From the NCBI GenBank assembly GCA_038527215.1, contig JBCBGC010000023.1, forward strand, positions 1 through 64,000: a stretch of DNA of 64,000 bases, given 5' to 3'. The translations under genes and the position numbers were made by a program. Numbering within the stretch: position 1 is the first letter of the stretch; every line of letters begins with the position of its first letter. Shown here in pieces: positions 1 through 8,605 of the stretch. This stretch comes from JAWPMV01 sp038527215. Its GTDB lineage: Bacteria; Bacteroidota; Bacteroidia; J057. The notes beneath the pieces are model-generated. The model searched no databases and was not told the origin of the DNA. It was given only the letters and a program-made list of their open reading frames with translations.

Positions 1-2
1 CG

Positions 3-221
3 GAAAATGCCTGCCGCTGCCATAGGCGCGTGGACCAAGGCATCGATATAGGCTTTATCCAGCCTGATGAATTGCTATTTGTCCCTAATCAAGCCTCCGA
101 ATCTTTGGTAGCCACCGTGGAGGAAATTGCCAGCCATATCCAGTTGCTGGCCTCGAATCCCGAATATGAGGCACCGGAAAAAGTGGTGGCTGCTACCCAA
201 GAACTCTTACAAAAAATATAA
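3..221 (+). CDS. Unidentified protein, C-terminal fragment (possible LOG-family end)
   Basis: The frame is open from the window edge to a TAA at 219-221, so this is probably the 3' end of a gene starting outside the window. An in-frame GTG at 30 could instead start a 63-residue protein. The visible residues include GFIQPDELLFV followed by an amphipathic helix. This loosely resembles the C-terminus of LOG-type phosphoribohydrolases, where a 'GFl.pe..dlllv' segment closes the fold, but the match is short and I would not name the gene on it. The next gene starts 2 bases after the stop, so the two are probably cotranscribed. Confidence 0.5.
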   Translation, partial: ENACRCHRRVDQGIDIGFIQPDELLFVPNQASESLVATVEEIASHIQLLASNPEYEAPEKVVAATQELLQKI

Positions 222-223
222 TC

Positions 224-598
224 ATGACACCTTTACATATCTACCTTCGTATCAATGCGGTTTTTTCTGCCCTTTCCGGCCTGACCATGCTCCTGGCCAA
301 TGGCCCGCTCCAGGCTTGGTTTGGCTTTGAATTGGCCTGGGTTTTCCCCGTGATTGGGCTGAGCCTGTTGGGTTTCTCTGCCAGCATTTTCCTTTTATTG
401 CGGAAAGACCCTCTCCCCCTTAAAGAAGTCCGACTCATCTCCATCATGGATGGGCTTTGGGTCCTGGGAAGTGGCTTGATCATTTTATTGCCTATCTTTC
501 CCATCTCTCAACTAGGATATTATCTGATAGGAGGCGTAGCGCTGCTGGTCGGTTTCCTGGGGTGGAAACAAATGCAGCATCTTCCCGCGGCTACTTAG
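224..598 (+). CDS. Small four-helix membrane protein, unknown function
   Basis: A 124-residue protein with about four hydrophobic segments (roughly residues 8-28, 34-58, 70-90, 96-115) joined by short loops, so it is an integral inner-membrane protein. It shows no catalytic motif or recognised family signature. The ATG lies 2 bases after the preceding stop, which indicates translational coupling, and the metallopeptidase-like membrane gene follows about 38 bases downstream on the same strand. Compact four-helix proteins of this kind are common hypothetical proteins in Bacteroidota. I infer only membrane location and operon membership. Confidence 0.75.
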   Translation: MTPLHIYLRINAVFSALSGLTMLLANGPLQAWFGFELAWVFPVIGLSLLGFSASIFLLLRKDPLPLKEVRLISIMDGLWVLGSGLIILLPIFPISQLGYYLIGGVALLVGFLGWKQMQHLPAAT

Positions 599-636
599 CG
601 CTTGGGAAGGAGGGGAATAGGGCTTTCGGGAAAATT

Positions 637-1488
637 ATGGGAAAAACCATGAAACTCATCAAGATACTTGGACGAGTCCTCGGAGGCTTATTGTTAGTTG
701 GTTTGCTGACGCTATTTACCCAGGTAGGGGGCTTGATTTTTCTGGCTTGCCTGCCTTTTTTTCGGTGGATAAAAAAGCGCCAAACCGGCTGGAAAAGCGC
801 TGGGCTGCAAATCGGGGGCTTTCTTCTCATCTATACCCTGGTTTGTGCCCTGCTGATTCCCCCTTTAGCTCGCCTCAATGATCGGGTGCCGCTACCGGTA
901 TTTTCCGAAACCCATTTGAAGCCCCAACATATGGGCTATGCCTGGTTCAATCGCCATTATGTCAAGCCTGCCTTGAGGGAAGTGTTGATTGCACAAGCGG
1001 ATCGACTGGCAGCCCAGCATCCAGGGGTAGTGCTGGCCTATCTCGATGCCAATTTCCCCTTTATCGATGGCCTATCCCTGCCGCCTCATCTCAGCCACAA
1101 AGACGGTAAAAAAGTAGACCTGGCTTTTCTGTATCTAGACGAAAAAGGGAAACCCTGGCCCCGAAAAGCCCGGACTGCTATCGCTTACGGGGGCGTAGAA
1201 GCGCCGGTTGTCGGGGAGCAAAATGTGCCTGCCCGCTGCCGCAAACAAGGATATTGGATGTATAATGCCCTCTCAGACCTGGTCGGAGGAGGAAGGGAAA
1301 ACCTGAGCCTGGACCGGAAGGCTACCCGAGATATGGTACGGAATTTTGCCCGAGATGGGGAGGTAGGGAAACTCTTGCTGGAACCCCACCTCAAGCAACG
1401 CTGGGGATTAGGAGGATTTAACAAAATCCGCTTTGCCGGTTGCTACGCCGTTAGGCATGACGATCATTTACATGTGCAATTGCCTTAG
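637..1488 (+). CDS. Membrane-anchored LAS-fold (M15/M74-like) metallopeptidase candidate
   Basis: A 283-residue protein with two N-terminal membrane segments (about residues 8-42 and 52-75) followed by a soluble domain. It carries S-H154-KDGKKV-D161 and H277-L-H279. H-x6-D plus a later H-x-H is the zinc-ligand layout of LAS metallopeptidases (MepA, D-Ala-D-Ala peptidases), which act on peptidoglycan cross-links or stem peptides. The substrate is therefore inferred to be murein. The frame is open back to 457, but the extra 60 residues overlap the previous gene in another frame and lack its coding character, so the ATG at 637 was chosen; the ATG at 649 is also possible. The family assignment rests on motif spacing alone. 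Confidence 0.7.
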   Translation: MGKTMKLIKILGRVLGGLLLVGLLTLFTQVGGLIFLACLPFFRWIKKRQTGWKSAGLQIGGFLLIYTLVCALLIPPLARLNDRVPLPVFSETHLKPQHMGYAWFNRHYVKPALREVLIAQADRLAAQHPGVVLAYLDANFPFIDGLSLPPHLSHKDGKKVDLAFLYLDEKGKPWPRKARTAIAYGGVEAPVVGEQNVPARCRKQGYWMYNALSDLVGGGRENLSLDRKATRDMVRNFARDGEVGKLLLEPHLKQRWGLGGFNKIRFAGCYAVRHDDHLHVQLP

Positions 1489-1574
1489 GCTCGCCATCAA
1501 AGGGACCGTTTCCTCTCTTTCCTGCCACCGCATTATTCACTATTTTTAGGCTTATTCTTGCTGAACCAAACGAA

Positions 1575-3317
1575 ATGAATCTACTACGTATATTTCTGAT
1601 CCTGGGAGGACTCTTCCCCCTTCTCCTTTGGAGTCAGCCTTCTCCGGAATTGAAACTGGATACCGACCTTCAGATTGAGAAGGTCATTGCCGGACCTCCG
1701 GAAAACTTCCACATGCTCGCGGCAGGCCGGGATGGAGCGGTACTTTTTTACCAAACTGATTCCTTTACCTATCGGAAACAAAATGCCCTCCTGAAAATCC
1801 GCGAAAACTTCTGGCGCTTCACCAAGTACACCACGGATTTTACAGAAATCTGGTCCCGGGAAATACCGGTTCGGGCTGGTGTAAATTACCTTAAGCACTA
1901 TAAGGACGGGAGTCAGATGTACGTCTTATTGTTGCAGGAGAAGAAAAAGAACCAACGCTACTATCAGATTGCCAACATCAATGTAGAGTCAGGAGCTTTG
2001 AAAGTTCATCGGGGACGCCTCCGCCACAATGTGCAGGTCAATGACTTTAGTGTGGTGAAAAACCAGGCTTACATTGGCGGAGAGACCATCATGCCAAAGT
2101 GGGAAGGCATCGCCAGAGGCGCAGCGGCTTCGCTGATTTTACCCATCTACTTCGGAGCGCTCAAGTACAATGAGAAAAATGTCTGTGCCAGAATCGATAT
2201 GGACAAAGGCAAGGAGCGAACCTTGCCCTATGAATTCAGGGGCCGGTCCAAAGTAGTGAGTTTTGCCCGCAATCCCTGGGGCCGCTCTATGACCGTGGTT
2301 TTGGCTCGTAATCCCAAGAAAGGTAAGCGACAGGTATACCTGCATGAGTACGCTGGGGAAAAACTGATCCGGGAATTAGAACTCAATCCCAAAGGCGATA
2401 ACCGCTTATTGACCGCTAAAATCAAACACCTCAATCGCTATGAATTCATGGTGGTGGGTACCTATGCCGGGGCTTATCGGAAGCAGAAAATCTGGAAACG
2501 CATTGGCGCCATGCTAACCGGAACCCGTCTGCCGGACGCTGCCCAGGGGATTTATGTGGCTCGTTTCCAGCGCCGGAAGCAGGTATTTATCCGTTACTAC
2601 AACTTCACTGAGTTTGAAAATTTCTTTGAAGCCTATGGCCCCAAGGAGGAGAAAAAGGTCAAAAGTAAAGTCAAGAAGAATAAAAAAAGGAACAAGCGAC
2701 GCAAGAAACGCAAGCGCGAAGCCAAGGAGATTTTTGTGGATGCGAACCTGCATTTGCACGATATCATCGAGGCAGAAGACCAATATCTCATGGTTGCCGA
2801 AGCCTATAAGGAAATGTATCGCACCCGAGATAGAAACGGGCAAATGATTTTTTCTGAAGAAGGCAGTGCAAAAGAGTTCATTGGCTATCAGTATACCCAT
2901 GGGATCATCGGCGGCATCAATAAGGAAACGGGTCGCATGAAATGGGACAACTCCTTCCCGATTTGGAACATGGTTTCCAAAACCCTACAAGACCGCATCC
3001 AGGTCTTGCCCCCCAATCCCGAAGATTCCATCACCACCATGGTGTATAATTTTGACGCCATGCTTCAGTCCCGGAAAATCAAAGAGGGAGAAGTAGTCGA
3101 GAATCGGGCCGTAAAATCCCTGGGACGTCAGTTTATTCGCCAAACCCGCGACGTCAATTCCGAAAGTGCCATTACCCACTGGTTTGACAACTATTTTCTG
3201 GCCTGGGGCTATAAGCGCGATGAAGAAGAAATCAATGGAAGAGGCTCAGCTGTCCGACTTCTTTCAGCTGTTAAAGAAACTAAGAAACTCTTTTACATTT
3301 ATCGGGTGGCCTATTAG
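1575..3317 (+). CDS. Secreted protein of unknown function with a Lys/Arg-rich internal tract
   Basis: A 580-residue protein starting with a signal peptide (hydrophobic residues about 3-19, cleavage probably near SQP). The rest looks beta-rich, with repeated short strands and turn motifs that suggest a propeller-like fold, but I recognise no family. Residues about 357-385 are almost entirely Lys, Arg, Asn and Glu, an unusually basic insertion for a secreted protein. No T9SS sorting domain is visible at the C-terminus, so it may stay periplasmic. It converges with the C25-like gene, with 3 bases between the stops. Confidence 0.75.
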   Translation: MNLLRIFLILGGLFPLLLWSQPSPELKLDTDLQIEKVIAGPPENFHMLAAGRDGAVLFYQTDSFTYRKQNALLKIRENFWRFTKYTTDFTEIWSREIPVRAGVNYLKHYKDGSQMYVLLLQEKKKNQRYYQIANINVESGALKVHRGRLRHNVQVNDFSVVKNQAYIGGETIMPKWEGIARGAAASLILPIYFGALKYNEKNVCARIDMDKGKERTLPYEFRGRSKVVSFARNPWGRSMTVVLARNPKKGKRQVYLHEYAGEKLIRELELNPKGDNRLLTAKIKHLNRYEFMVVGTYAGAYRKQKIWKRIGAMLTGTRLPDAAQGIYVARFQRRKQVFIRYYNFTEFENFFEAYGPKEEKKVKSKVKKNKKRNKRRKKRKREAKEIFVDANLHLHDIIEAEDQYLMVAEAYKEMYRTRDRNGQMIFSEEGSAKEFIGYQYTHGIIGGINKETGRMKWDNSFPIWNMVSKTLQDRIQVLPPNPEDSITTMVYNFDAMLQSRKIKEGEVVENRAVKSLGRQFIRQTRDVNSESAITHWFDNYFLAWGYKRDEEEINGRGSAVRLLSAVKETKKLFYIYRVAY

Positions 3318-3320
3318 GAC

Positions 3321-6300
3321 TCATTTTTTTAGCCACTTTTGCCCATAAGGAATCACTCCGACCTGCCATCGCACCAGGTATAGCCCAGCAGGCAGGTGCG
3401 ATAAATCCCATTCGGTGGGACGTCTCACCTCGTTAACGGTAAGCAGGGACCTTCCCTGAAGGTCCACTACTTCCAATTGTTTCCAAGGTTGGGCACCAGG
3501 CTGAATAAAAAGCCTGCCTGCAGAGGGATTTGGATACAGGCCCACGGCCAAAGGTCCCGCTCCCCCAAACAGATTAGCTTGTACTTCTCGCTTATCCATG
3601 GGTAAGGCCTGGCCGTTTGCGTCCTGGGCGTATCCGCCCTTTAATTGAACTTGTAAGGGGCCCCATTCTTTTTTGGCGATATCATCCGTGATCACGATAG
3701 AGATGTCTACCACTTTGAGGTGCTGAGCCAGCAAGGCTTGCTGGTTGATGCGGGTGATGGCGATTTCCACTTCTCCATTGAGGGCATCCTGTCGGTACAT
3801 GTAGAGCATGTCCTGACCTGCAACCCCAAAGCCGCTCCCCGCGGAAAGTACGCGTAAACTGCTGTCCGCGACTACTTCGGCATCATATTGCAGGGTGAAG
3901 ACCAGGCCGTATACAGAGTCCGTACTGCTGCTGTCGCCCAGACTGACCGCAATGATAACGGTATCTCCTTTGCTGGCCTGGTCGGGGGATACGATGGTTA
4001 AGGGTAAGCCACCCGCCACGAATTCCTGTTGGGTTTTGTTGTGGACTTGAGAAAGATTTAGGTGGATGGCCAGGGTGTCCAGGGCATGGATGGTGCCATT
4101 ACCATCCGTGTCTCTGTGTTTGAAGTTGACGGAGTCAGGGCCGGTCTGGGTCCATGCTGGTGCATCATGTGGGGTCCAGCTCAGGCTGGTATCTAGGCGA
4201 CTGGGGCCGTTTTCTCCATAGGCCAAGCCTATGGGCAGGAGGTCAGCCAGTTCACAAAGGCCATCGTCATTGGTATCCCCGGGCCAGACGGGATCGACAG
4301 AGACGTTGACCGCCTGGCTTACAATGACGAGATTGGGGTCCCCTAATAAGTTGATTTGTCGGGCATGGTTGCGATATTGGATGCCCTGAAGCGAATCTTC
4401 ATATTGGAGAAAACTGGTCAGCATCACCTCTCCAACACTGGATAAAGGCATTTGTTCCCATAGGTTAGGGTGGAACACCCGCAGATAATCCTTTAGCGGA
4501 TTGAGGTATCCCGGACAGGAATTGGCCAGATAGGCAATGGCCCCTTTTTGAGGATACAAAAGCCAGTCTTCGGCGAAACTGTGAGTACTTTGGGAAAAAT
4601 CGTTTGACGCCCCGGCAAAGCCTATTAGCAGGGGAAAGCGTCCCTGGTTGTTGTACTGGTCAGGCGTCTGTAAGGGAATATCGCCCGGAGGAGGAAGTAC
4701 CGTATGGCCGAATAACTGGATGCTGCCCACCCCTCCTGAAATGGCCGCATCAACTGCTGGGGGAACGGTGGTGGCAGGCGTGGTCGCCTGGTAATGGACA
4801 GCTATGCCATAGAAAGGAAAGGCTGAAAACTGGTCCATCACGTATTGCAAGCCGGCATCGATAGCGTTTTGTTCTCCCACGCTAATTCCGCCCCCCAGAA
4901 AGACGCCCTTTTGTCGCCATCCTTCCCAGGGTGTGTGTTCGAAGGTATCTACTTTGGCCAGGTAGTCAAACCCTTCCTGATCGTTCATGATGGGAACCCG
5001 ACCGATGGGAATGCGGGGCCTCAGGAGCGGAGACTGCGCGGAATCCTCCGCCACCAGATACCAATCAGAAGCCGGGTAGCCATGGGTAGGCACATTGATT
5101 GCTCCCTGCGGGAATTCCCGGGCCTGATATGATCCTTTCCCCCAGATCAGTACGGATTGAGGAGCAGGGGACCAGTGATCGAGGGCATAATTAATAAAGC
5201 GGCGCAGCGCGTAAGGACTCCAATGCCCATACCCGAACTCGTCGAAGATGTGATCCGTGTAAATGACCTGAGTGCTCAAAGGCTGAAGGGAAAGGGTGTC
5301 CCGATACTGAGCGTAAGCCTGAGCAGAGCCAGCTAGTTGCCGGTCGGTGATGATGAGCAATTCCGGACCAGTTTGTGGAAACCCTAGCTTGTTCAAGGCT
5401 GGCCGACTAATGAGGGGCGTCTGAATGGCCTGGTCTGAGAAAAAGAGCAGATTCTGTGGGCCAGAGATAGGCGGGAGAATAATTTGGCCGATTTGTCCCT
5501 GGATACGACCGGAAATTCGGACTCCGGTCTCCTGATCAAAGGCCCAAAGCGAGTCTAGTCCAATGACATGGGAAAACTGAAAGTAAACGGCCTGGCTGCT
5601 TTGCCACCGGTAAAAGGACTGGTGATCCGTCAAGCCCCAGTGCGGTAAGCGGTCATATTGAAGACTCAGGTCCAGAAAGCGATTCTCATCTATATTAGCA
5701 TGTAAGGCTTCAAAGGTAAAGGGTACGGAAGCTGGAATAGGTCCGTTGAGGGTAAAGGTCCCCTGGTAGGTCTGGACAAAAACAGAACTGTTGCCATGTG
5801 CGCTATCCTTGAGGGTGAGCCCCCCCTCCAGTGGGGTAGAAATCCGGTGCCGGTGCTGAGTATTGGATTGAGCAAAGACCCGGGCCTGCCAGGTTAAAGA
5901 CTGGGAACCATTCAGCGCATAAGGCGAGGGTACCTGAAGACTATAGCTCTGCCCAAAGTTGAAAGCTGCGCCTACGTAGCCTTCTCCTGGCCCGTAGTCT
6001 GGATTGAGGGTATAGAAGGAATCATAAGCTCCTGCAGCCAGTACATTATAATTGGTTTGAGCAGAATCGGGATGCGCCTGCACCAGGCTGCGGGTTGGAA
6101 AGCTGCTCTGTGGTGTGAAATTGCTGTATTGGGAATTCTCGTAGCGAGCATAAGCAAGCCCCGAGGTCCCTGGGGTCCAGGTGAGGAAGTACACGGCAGT
6201 ATCTCCATACAAACTTATGGCTGGATGGAGCTGTAATTCCGGAGCGGCCAGCCCTGTGATCGGGTCCCGATATAAAACCGCCTCATCCCGGCCATCGCGC

Positions 6301-6617
6301 CTTTTGCCCAAAAACTCCAACATCCCTGCCCCCTGAGATCCGGCTGATCGCCACATGCGGATTTCTTCTCCCATGTGATATAAACGGTAATCAGCGAGGG
6401 CTACTCCCTGCACCGCATAGCCAGCCTGAATGAGGTCCTGAATCGGGAGGCGATATAGCCCTGCCTCAGCAATTTTGAGCTTGACAAAGGTACGGCTGGT
6501 ATCCTGAGTATACCAACCGTGGGCGTAGTCGATGGATTGGGCTGGGAGGAGCCCGGGGACCAAAAGAACGGCCAGGTAGAGCAGGGAAAAAGCGTTTTTC
6601 GTGAAAGGTTGGCGCAT
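3321..6617 (-). CDS. T9SS-secreted C25 (gingipain-like) protein, apparently inactive
   Basis: A 1098-residue protein. Order: signal peptide (1-26), N-terminal beta region, C25-like caspase-fold domain (about 390-770), two dockerin-like calcium loops (DTNDDG...D and DTDGNG...D, about 790-860), a cohesin-like beta domain (about 875-1010) and a T9SS type-A sorting domain starting at the YPNPSAG motif. In C25 enzymes a GH dyad histidine is followed about 30 residues later by a catalytic cysteine. H638 (in FGH) is kept, but the segment that should hold the cysteine reads IGFAGASNDF, placing Gly669 at the nucleophile position. I infer a surface protein that kept the fold and lost protease activity. 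PorU is excluded because PorU has no sorting domain. Confidence 0.85.
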   Translation of the reverse strand: MRQPFTKNAFSLLYLAVLLVPGLLPAQSIDYAHGWYTQDTSRTFVKLKIAEAGLYRLPIQDLIQAGYAVQGVALADYRLYHMGEEIRMWRSAGSQGAGMLEFLGKRRDGRDEAVLYRDPITGLAAPELQLHPAISLYGDTAVYFLTWTPGTSGLAYARYENSQYSNFTPQSSFPTRSLVQAHPDSAQTNYNVLAAGAYDSFYTLNPDYGPGEGYVGAAFNFGQSYSLQVPSPYALNGSQSLTWQARVFAQSNTQHRHRISTPLEGGLTLKDSAHGNSSVFVQTYQGTFTLNGPIPASVPFTFEALHANIDENRFLDLSLQYDRLPHWGLTDHQSFYRWQSSQAVYFQFSHVIGLDSLWAFDQETGVRISGRIQGQIGQIILPPISGPQNLLFFSDQAIQTPLISRPALNKLGFPQTGPELLIITDRQLAGSAQAYAQYRDTLSLQPLSTQVIYTDHIFDEFGYGHWSPYALRRFINYALDHWSPAPQSVLIWGKGSYQAREFPQGAINVPTHGYPASDWYLVAEDSAQSPLLRPRIPIGRVPIMNDQEGFDYLAKVDTFEHTPWEGWRQKGVFLGGGISVGEQNAIDAGLQYVMDQFSAFPFYGIAVHYQATTPATTVPPAVDAAISGGVGSIQLFGHTVLPPPGDIPLQTPDQYNNQGRFPLLIGFAGASNDFSQSTHSFAEDWLLYPQKGAIAYLANSCPGYLNPLKDYLRVFHPNLWEQMPLSSVGEVMLTSFLQYEDSLQGIQYRNHARQINLLGDPNLVIVSQAVNVSVDPVWPGDTNDDGLCELADLLPIGLAYGENGPSRLDTSLSWTPHDAPAWTQTGPDSVNFKHRDTDGNGTIHALDTLAIHLNLSQVHNKTQQEFVAGGLPLTIVSPDQASKGDTVIIAVSLGDSSSTDSVYGLVFTLQYDAEVVADSSLRVLSAGSGFGVAGQDMLYMYRQDALNGEVEIAITRINQQALLAQHLKVVDISIVITDDIAKKEWGPLQVQLKGGYAQDANGQALPMDKREVQANLFGGAGPLAVGLYPNPSAGRLFIQPGAQPWKQLEVVDLQGRSLLTVNEVRRPTEWDLSHLPAGLYLVRWQVGVIPYGQKWLKK

Positions 6618-6753
6618 AGCTTACTGATTACCCCCTCAAAATGCGGAAATCGACTGGAGAAAAAATAGATGATTTTGACATTTTCTGGAGTGCATGATTC
6701 GGTTTTTCTCACCGAAAGACTTATTTTTTCTAAAAATACAGGTAAAATAAAAA

Positions 6754-8238
6754 ATGGAGAAGGATCTTTCTGGATCAAACTTTAGGCCAGCCTTATACCA
6801 ATACTTAGGGTTTCTTACCCCTAAAGAGCTTGATAAATGGGTAGCCTATGTGCACTCTCCTTATGCGACCACTCATCCTCACCTTCCCCAACTAGCTACT
6901 CACCTGGCTGCGCTTTATCCTGAATTTTCCTCCGAGGCAGCCTCCAGGAAAGCCCTTTTTACTTTTCTGTTTCCTGGTCAGCCTTTTCAGGATCAACGGA
7001 TCATGGATTATATGTCCTACCTGAAAAAGCTCACGGAAGAGTTTCTGGTCTTCCAGCGTATCCGGGAGGATCGGAAAAGCTGGCAGGTGCAACTGGAAAC
7101 CAGCCTGATTGAAAAAGGAGCAGGCAAGCTATATCAACAGGCGGTCCGTCGCCGGGAAAAGAAACCCGTACTTAGCCCGGACCTAGATCATTACTTTTTT
7201 GCCCATCAACATGCTCGTCTACACCTGGACTTTGTTTCTGCCCAAAAACAAAGGGGCTGGGACACCGCCCTTCCGGCCATGACCGGACTGATGGATCAAT
7301 GGTATCTAATCACACGCTTGCGATACGCTTGTGCCCAGCTAAACCGCTCCAAAGTATTGTCTGAAGAAGGAGACCAGGAATTTGTGGAAAAACTGGTGGA
7401 ATTGGGGGTAGAAAAAATGCCTGCCGGAAAAGGCCCTTTGCTCTGGGAGGCCTATTTTGCCTTGTATCAAATGATGACGCAGGAGCCTGGACAGGCAGCG
7501 GTCTGCTTTCGTGACCTGCGTAGCTTTCTGGAAAAAAACGCAGACCGGCTTCCTATGCCCCGGCTGCATGAGTTGTACGCCTATTTGATGAACTTCTGTA
7601 TCCAGCGCATCAATCTAGGGCAGGCATCTTATCGCGAAATTTTGCTGGAGCTATATCAATTTCAATTAGAAAAAGGCTTGCTGCTGGAAGAAGGCTGGCT
7701 CTCTCCCTGGGATTACAAAAATATCGTTTCGCTGGCTTTGAAAATGAAGCGGTTTGCCTGGACTTTGACCTTCATTGAAACCTACCGGGGGCGGCTAAAT
7801 CCTCAGTTCCGGGAGAATGCTTATGCCTATAATCTAGCGGCTTATCATCAAAGTCAGGGCCAACATCAGGAAAGTTTGCAACTCCTTATAGAGGTGAAAT
7901 TAGAGGATGTGTTTTATGGTTTGGGAACCCGGACTATGCTGGCCAAAAGCTATTTTGAAACTGCGGATTTGGAAGCTCTATTCTACCTGCTTGATGCTTT
8001 TGAGGCATGGTTGCGTCGCTTGAAGGGGGTATCTGCCTACCAGCGGGAAATCTATCTCCATTTTATCCGCCGAACCAGAAAGTTGGCCCAGTATAAAGGC
8101 AAGATGATGACCAATCCCCATCTGGTTTCCGCCCGGCAGTTGGGGCGATTGCGGGAGAGCCTGGATCGGAATCGAAAGATTGCTCAGTGGGATTGGCTAG
8201 GAAAGCAATTGGAGACCCTGGAGCAGTTCCACCCATAA
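6754..8238 (+). CDS. Cytosolic helical-repeat protein of unknown function (Bacteroidota family)
   Basis: A 494-residue protein with no signal peptide or membrane segment. It is predominantly helical, with TPR-like periodicity in the C-terminal half (for example a YNLAAYHQSQGQHQESL segment). The N-terminus matches a pattern I know from uncharacterised Bacteroidota proteins: FLTPKELDKW, then HSPY, then LYPEF and LFPGQPF, then a 'MSYLKKLTEEFL' helix. Function is unknown. It is divergent from the C25-like gene, with 136 AT-rich bases between the starts. The ATG is preceded by an A-rich leader, as is usual in this phylum. Confidence 0.8.
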   Translation: MEKDLSGSNFRPALYQYLGFLTPKELDKWVAYVHSPYATTHPHLPQLATHLAALYPEFSSEAASRKALFTFLFPGQPFQDQRIMDYMSYLKKLTEEFLVFQRIREDRKSWQVQLETSLIEKGAGKLYQQAVRRREKKPVLSPDLDHYFFAHQHARLHLDFVSAQKQRGWDTALPAMTGLMDQWYLITRLRYACAQLNRSKVLSEEGDQEFVEKLVELGVEKMPAGKGPLLWEAYFALYQMMTQEPGQAAVCFRDLRSFLEKNADRLPMPRLHELYAYLMNFCIQRINLGQASYREILLELYQFQLEKGLLLEEGWLSPWDYKNIVSLALKMKRFAWTLTFIETYRGRLNPQFRENAYAYNLAAYHQSQGQHQESLQLLIEVKLEDVFYGLGTRTMLAKSYFETADLEALFYLLDAFEAWLRRLKGVSAYQREIYLHFIRRTRKLAQYKGKMMTNPHLVSARQLGRLRESLDRNRKIAQWDWLGKQLETLEQFHP

Positions 8239-8242
8239 CGTC

Positions 8243-8470
8243 TTATTTTCCGCGGATTTTATTTACCCCCGTTACCACCAGTCCTACCCAGGGGAAACCA
8301 TGCAAAAAGAAGTCAAACCAATCCATCAAGGCCATGCCTTCTGCGCCTCCGGCAATCCACTTCAGCTTTCCCCAGAGGTGAGGTTCCGGGGCAAAGGGAG
8401 CCAGGCCCAGGGTGAGGGAAAGAATGAGCCAGAAAAAGGGTTGGGCAAAGAGACTATTCTTTTTTTCCAT
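8243..8470 (-). CDS. Small conserved membrane protein
   Basis: About 75 residues with a hydrophobic segment near the N-terminus and a conserved core: FFWL, LTLGLAPF, PEPHLWGKLKWI, GG, GM, MDWFDFFLHG. I recognise this core from short Bacteroidota/Proteobacteria membrane proteins that databases sometimes label 'RND transporter' without support. The ATG at 8470 gives the usual short N-terminus; a start at 8491 would add seven polar residues. It ends 4 bases from the stop of the converging helical-repeat gene. Probably an inner-membrane protein with one or two helices, function unknown. Confidence 0.7.
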   Translation of the reverse strand: MEKKNSLFAQPFFWLILSLTLGLAPFAPEPHLWGKLKWIAGGAEGMALMDWFDFFLHGFPWVGLVVTGVNKIRGK

Positions 8471-8543
8471 ATCAGGGGGATTCAGTTGCATACGCCGCTA
8501 AGGTAAAGGAAAAAAAAGACGTGCTACGTGTCCCTGATCACAG

Positions 8544-8571
8544 AAAAAACCCCACGACCGAAGTCGCAGGG
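8544..8571 (-). terminator. Intrinsic terminator of the outer-membrane beta-barrel gene
   Basis: On the minus strand a 9-bp stem (8563-8571 pairing with 8550-8558, two wobble pairs) closes a TTCG tetraloop and is followed by six T residues. It lies 35 bases downstream of the stop at 8606. Confidence 0.85.
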
Positions 8572-8605
8572 TCTAATATTCATCTCAATCAGCGCTTACA
8601 AATGG

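Noticed and set aside
3321..6617. Identification of the C25 protein as the T9SS sortase PorU
   Set aside because: It carries a T9SS sorting domain itself and lacks the catalytic Cys; PorU has neither trait.
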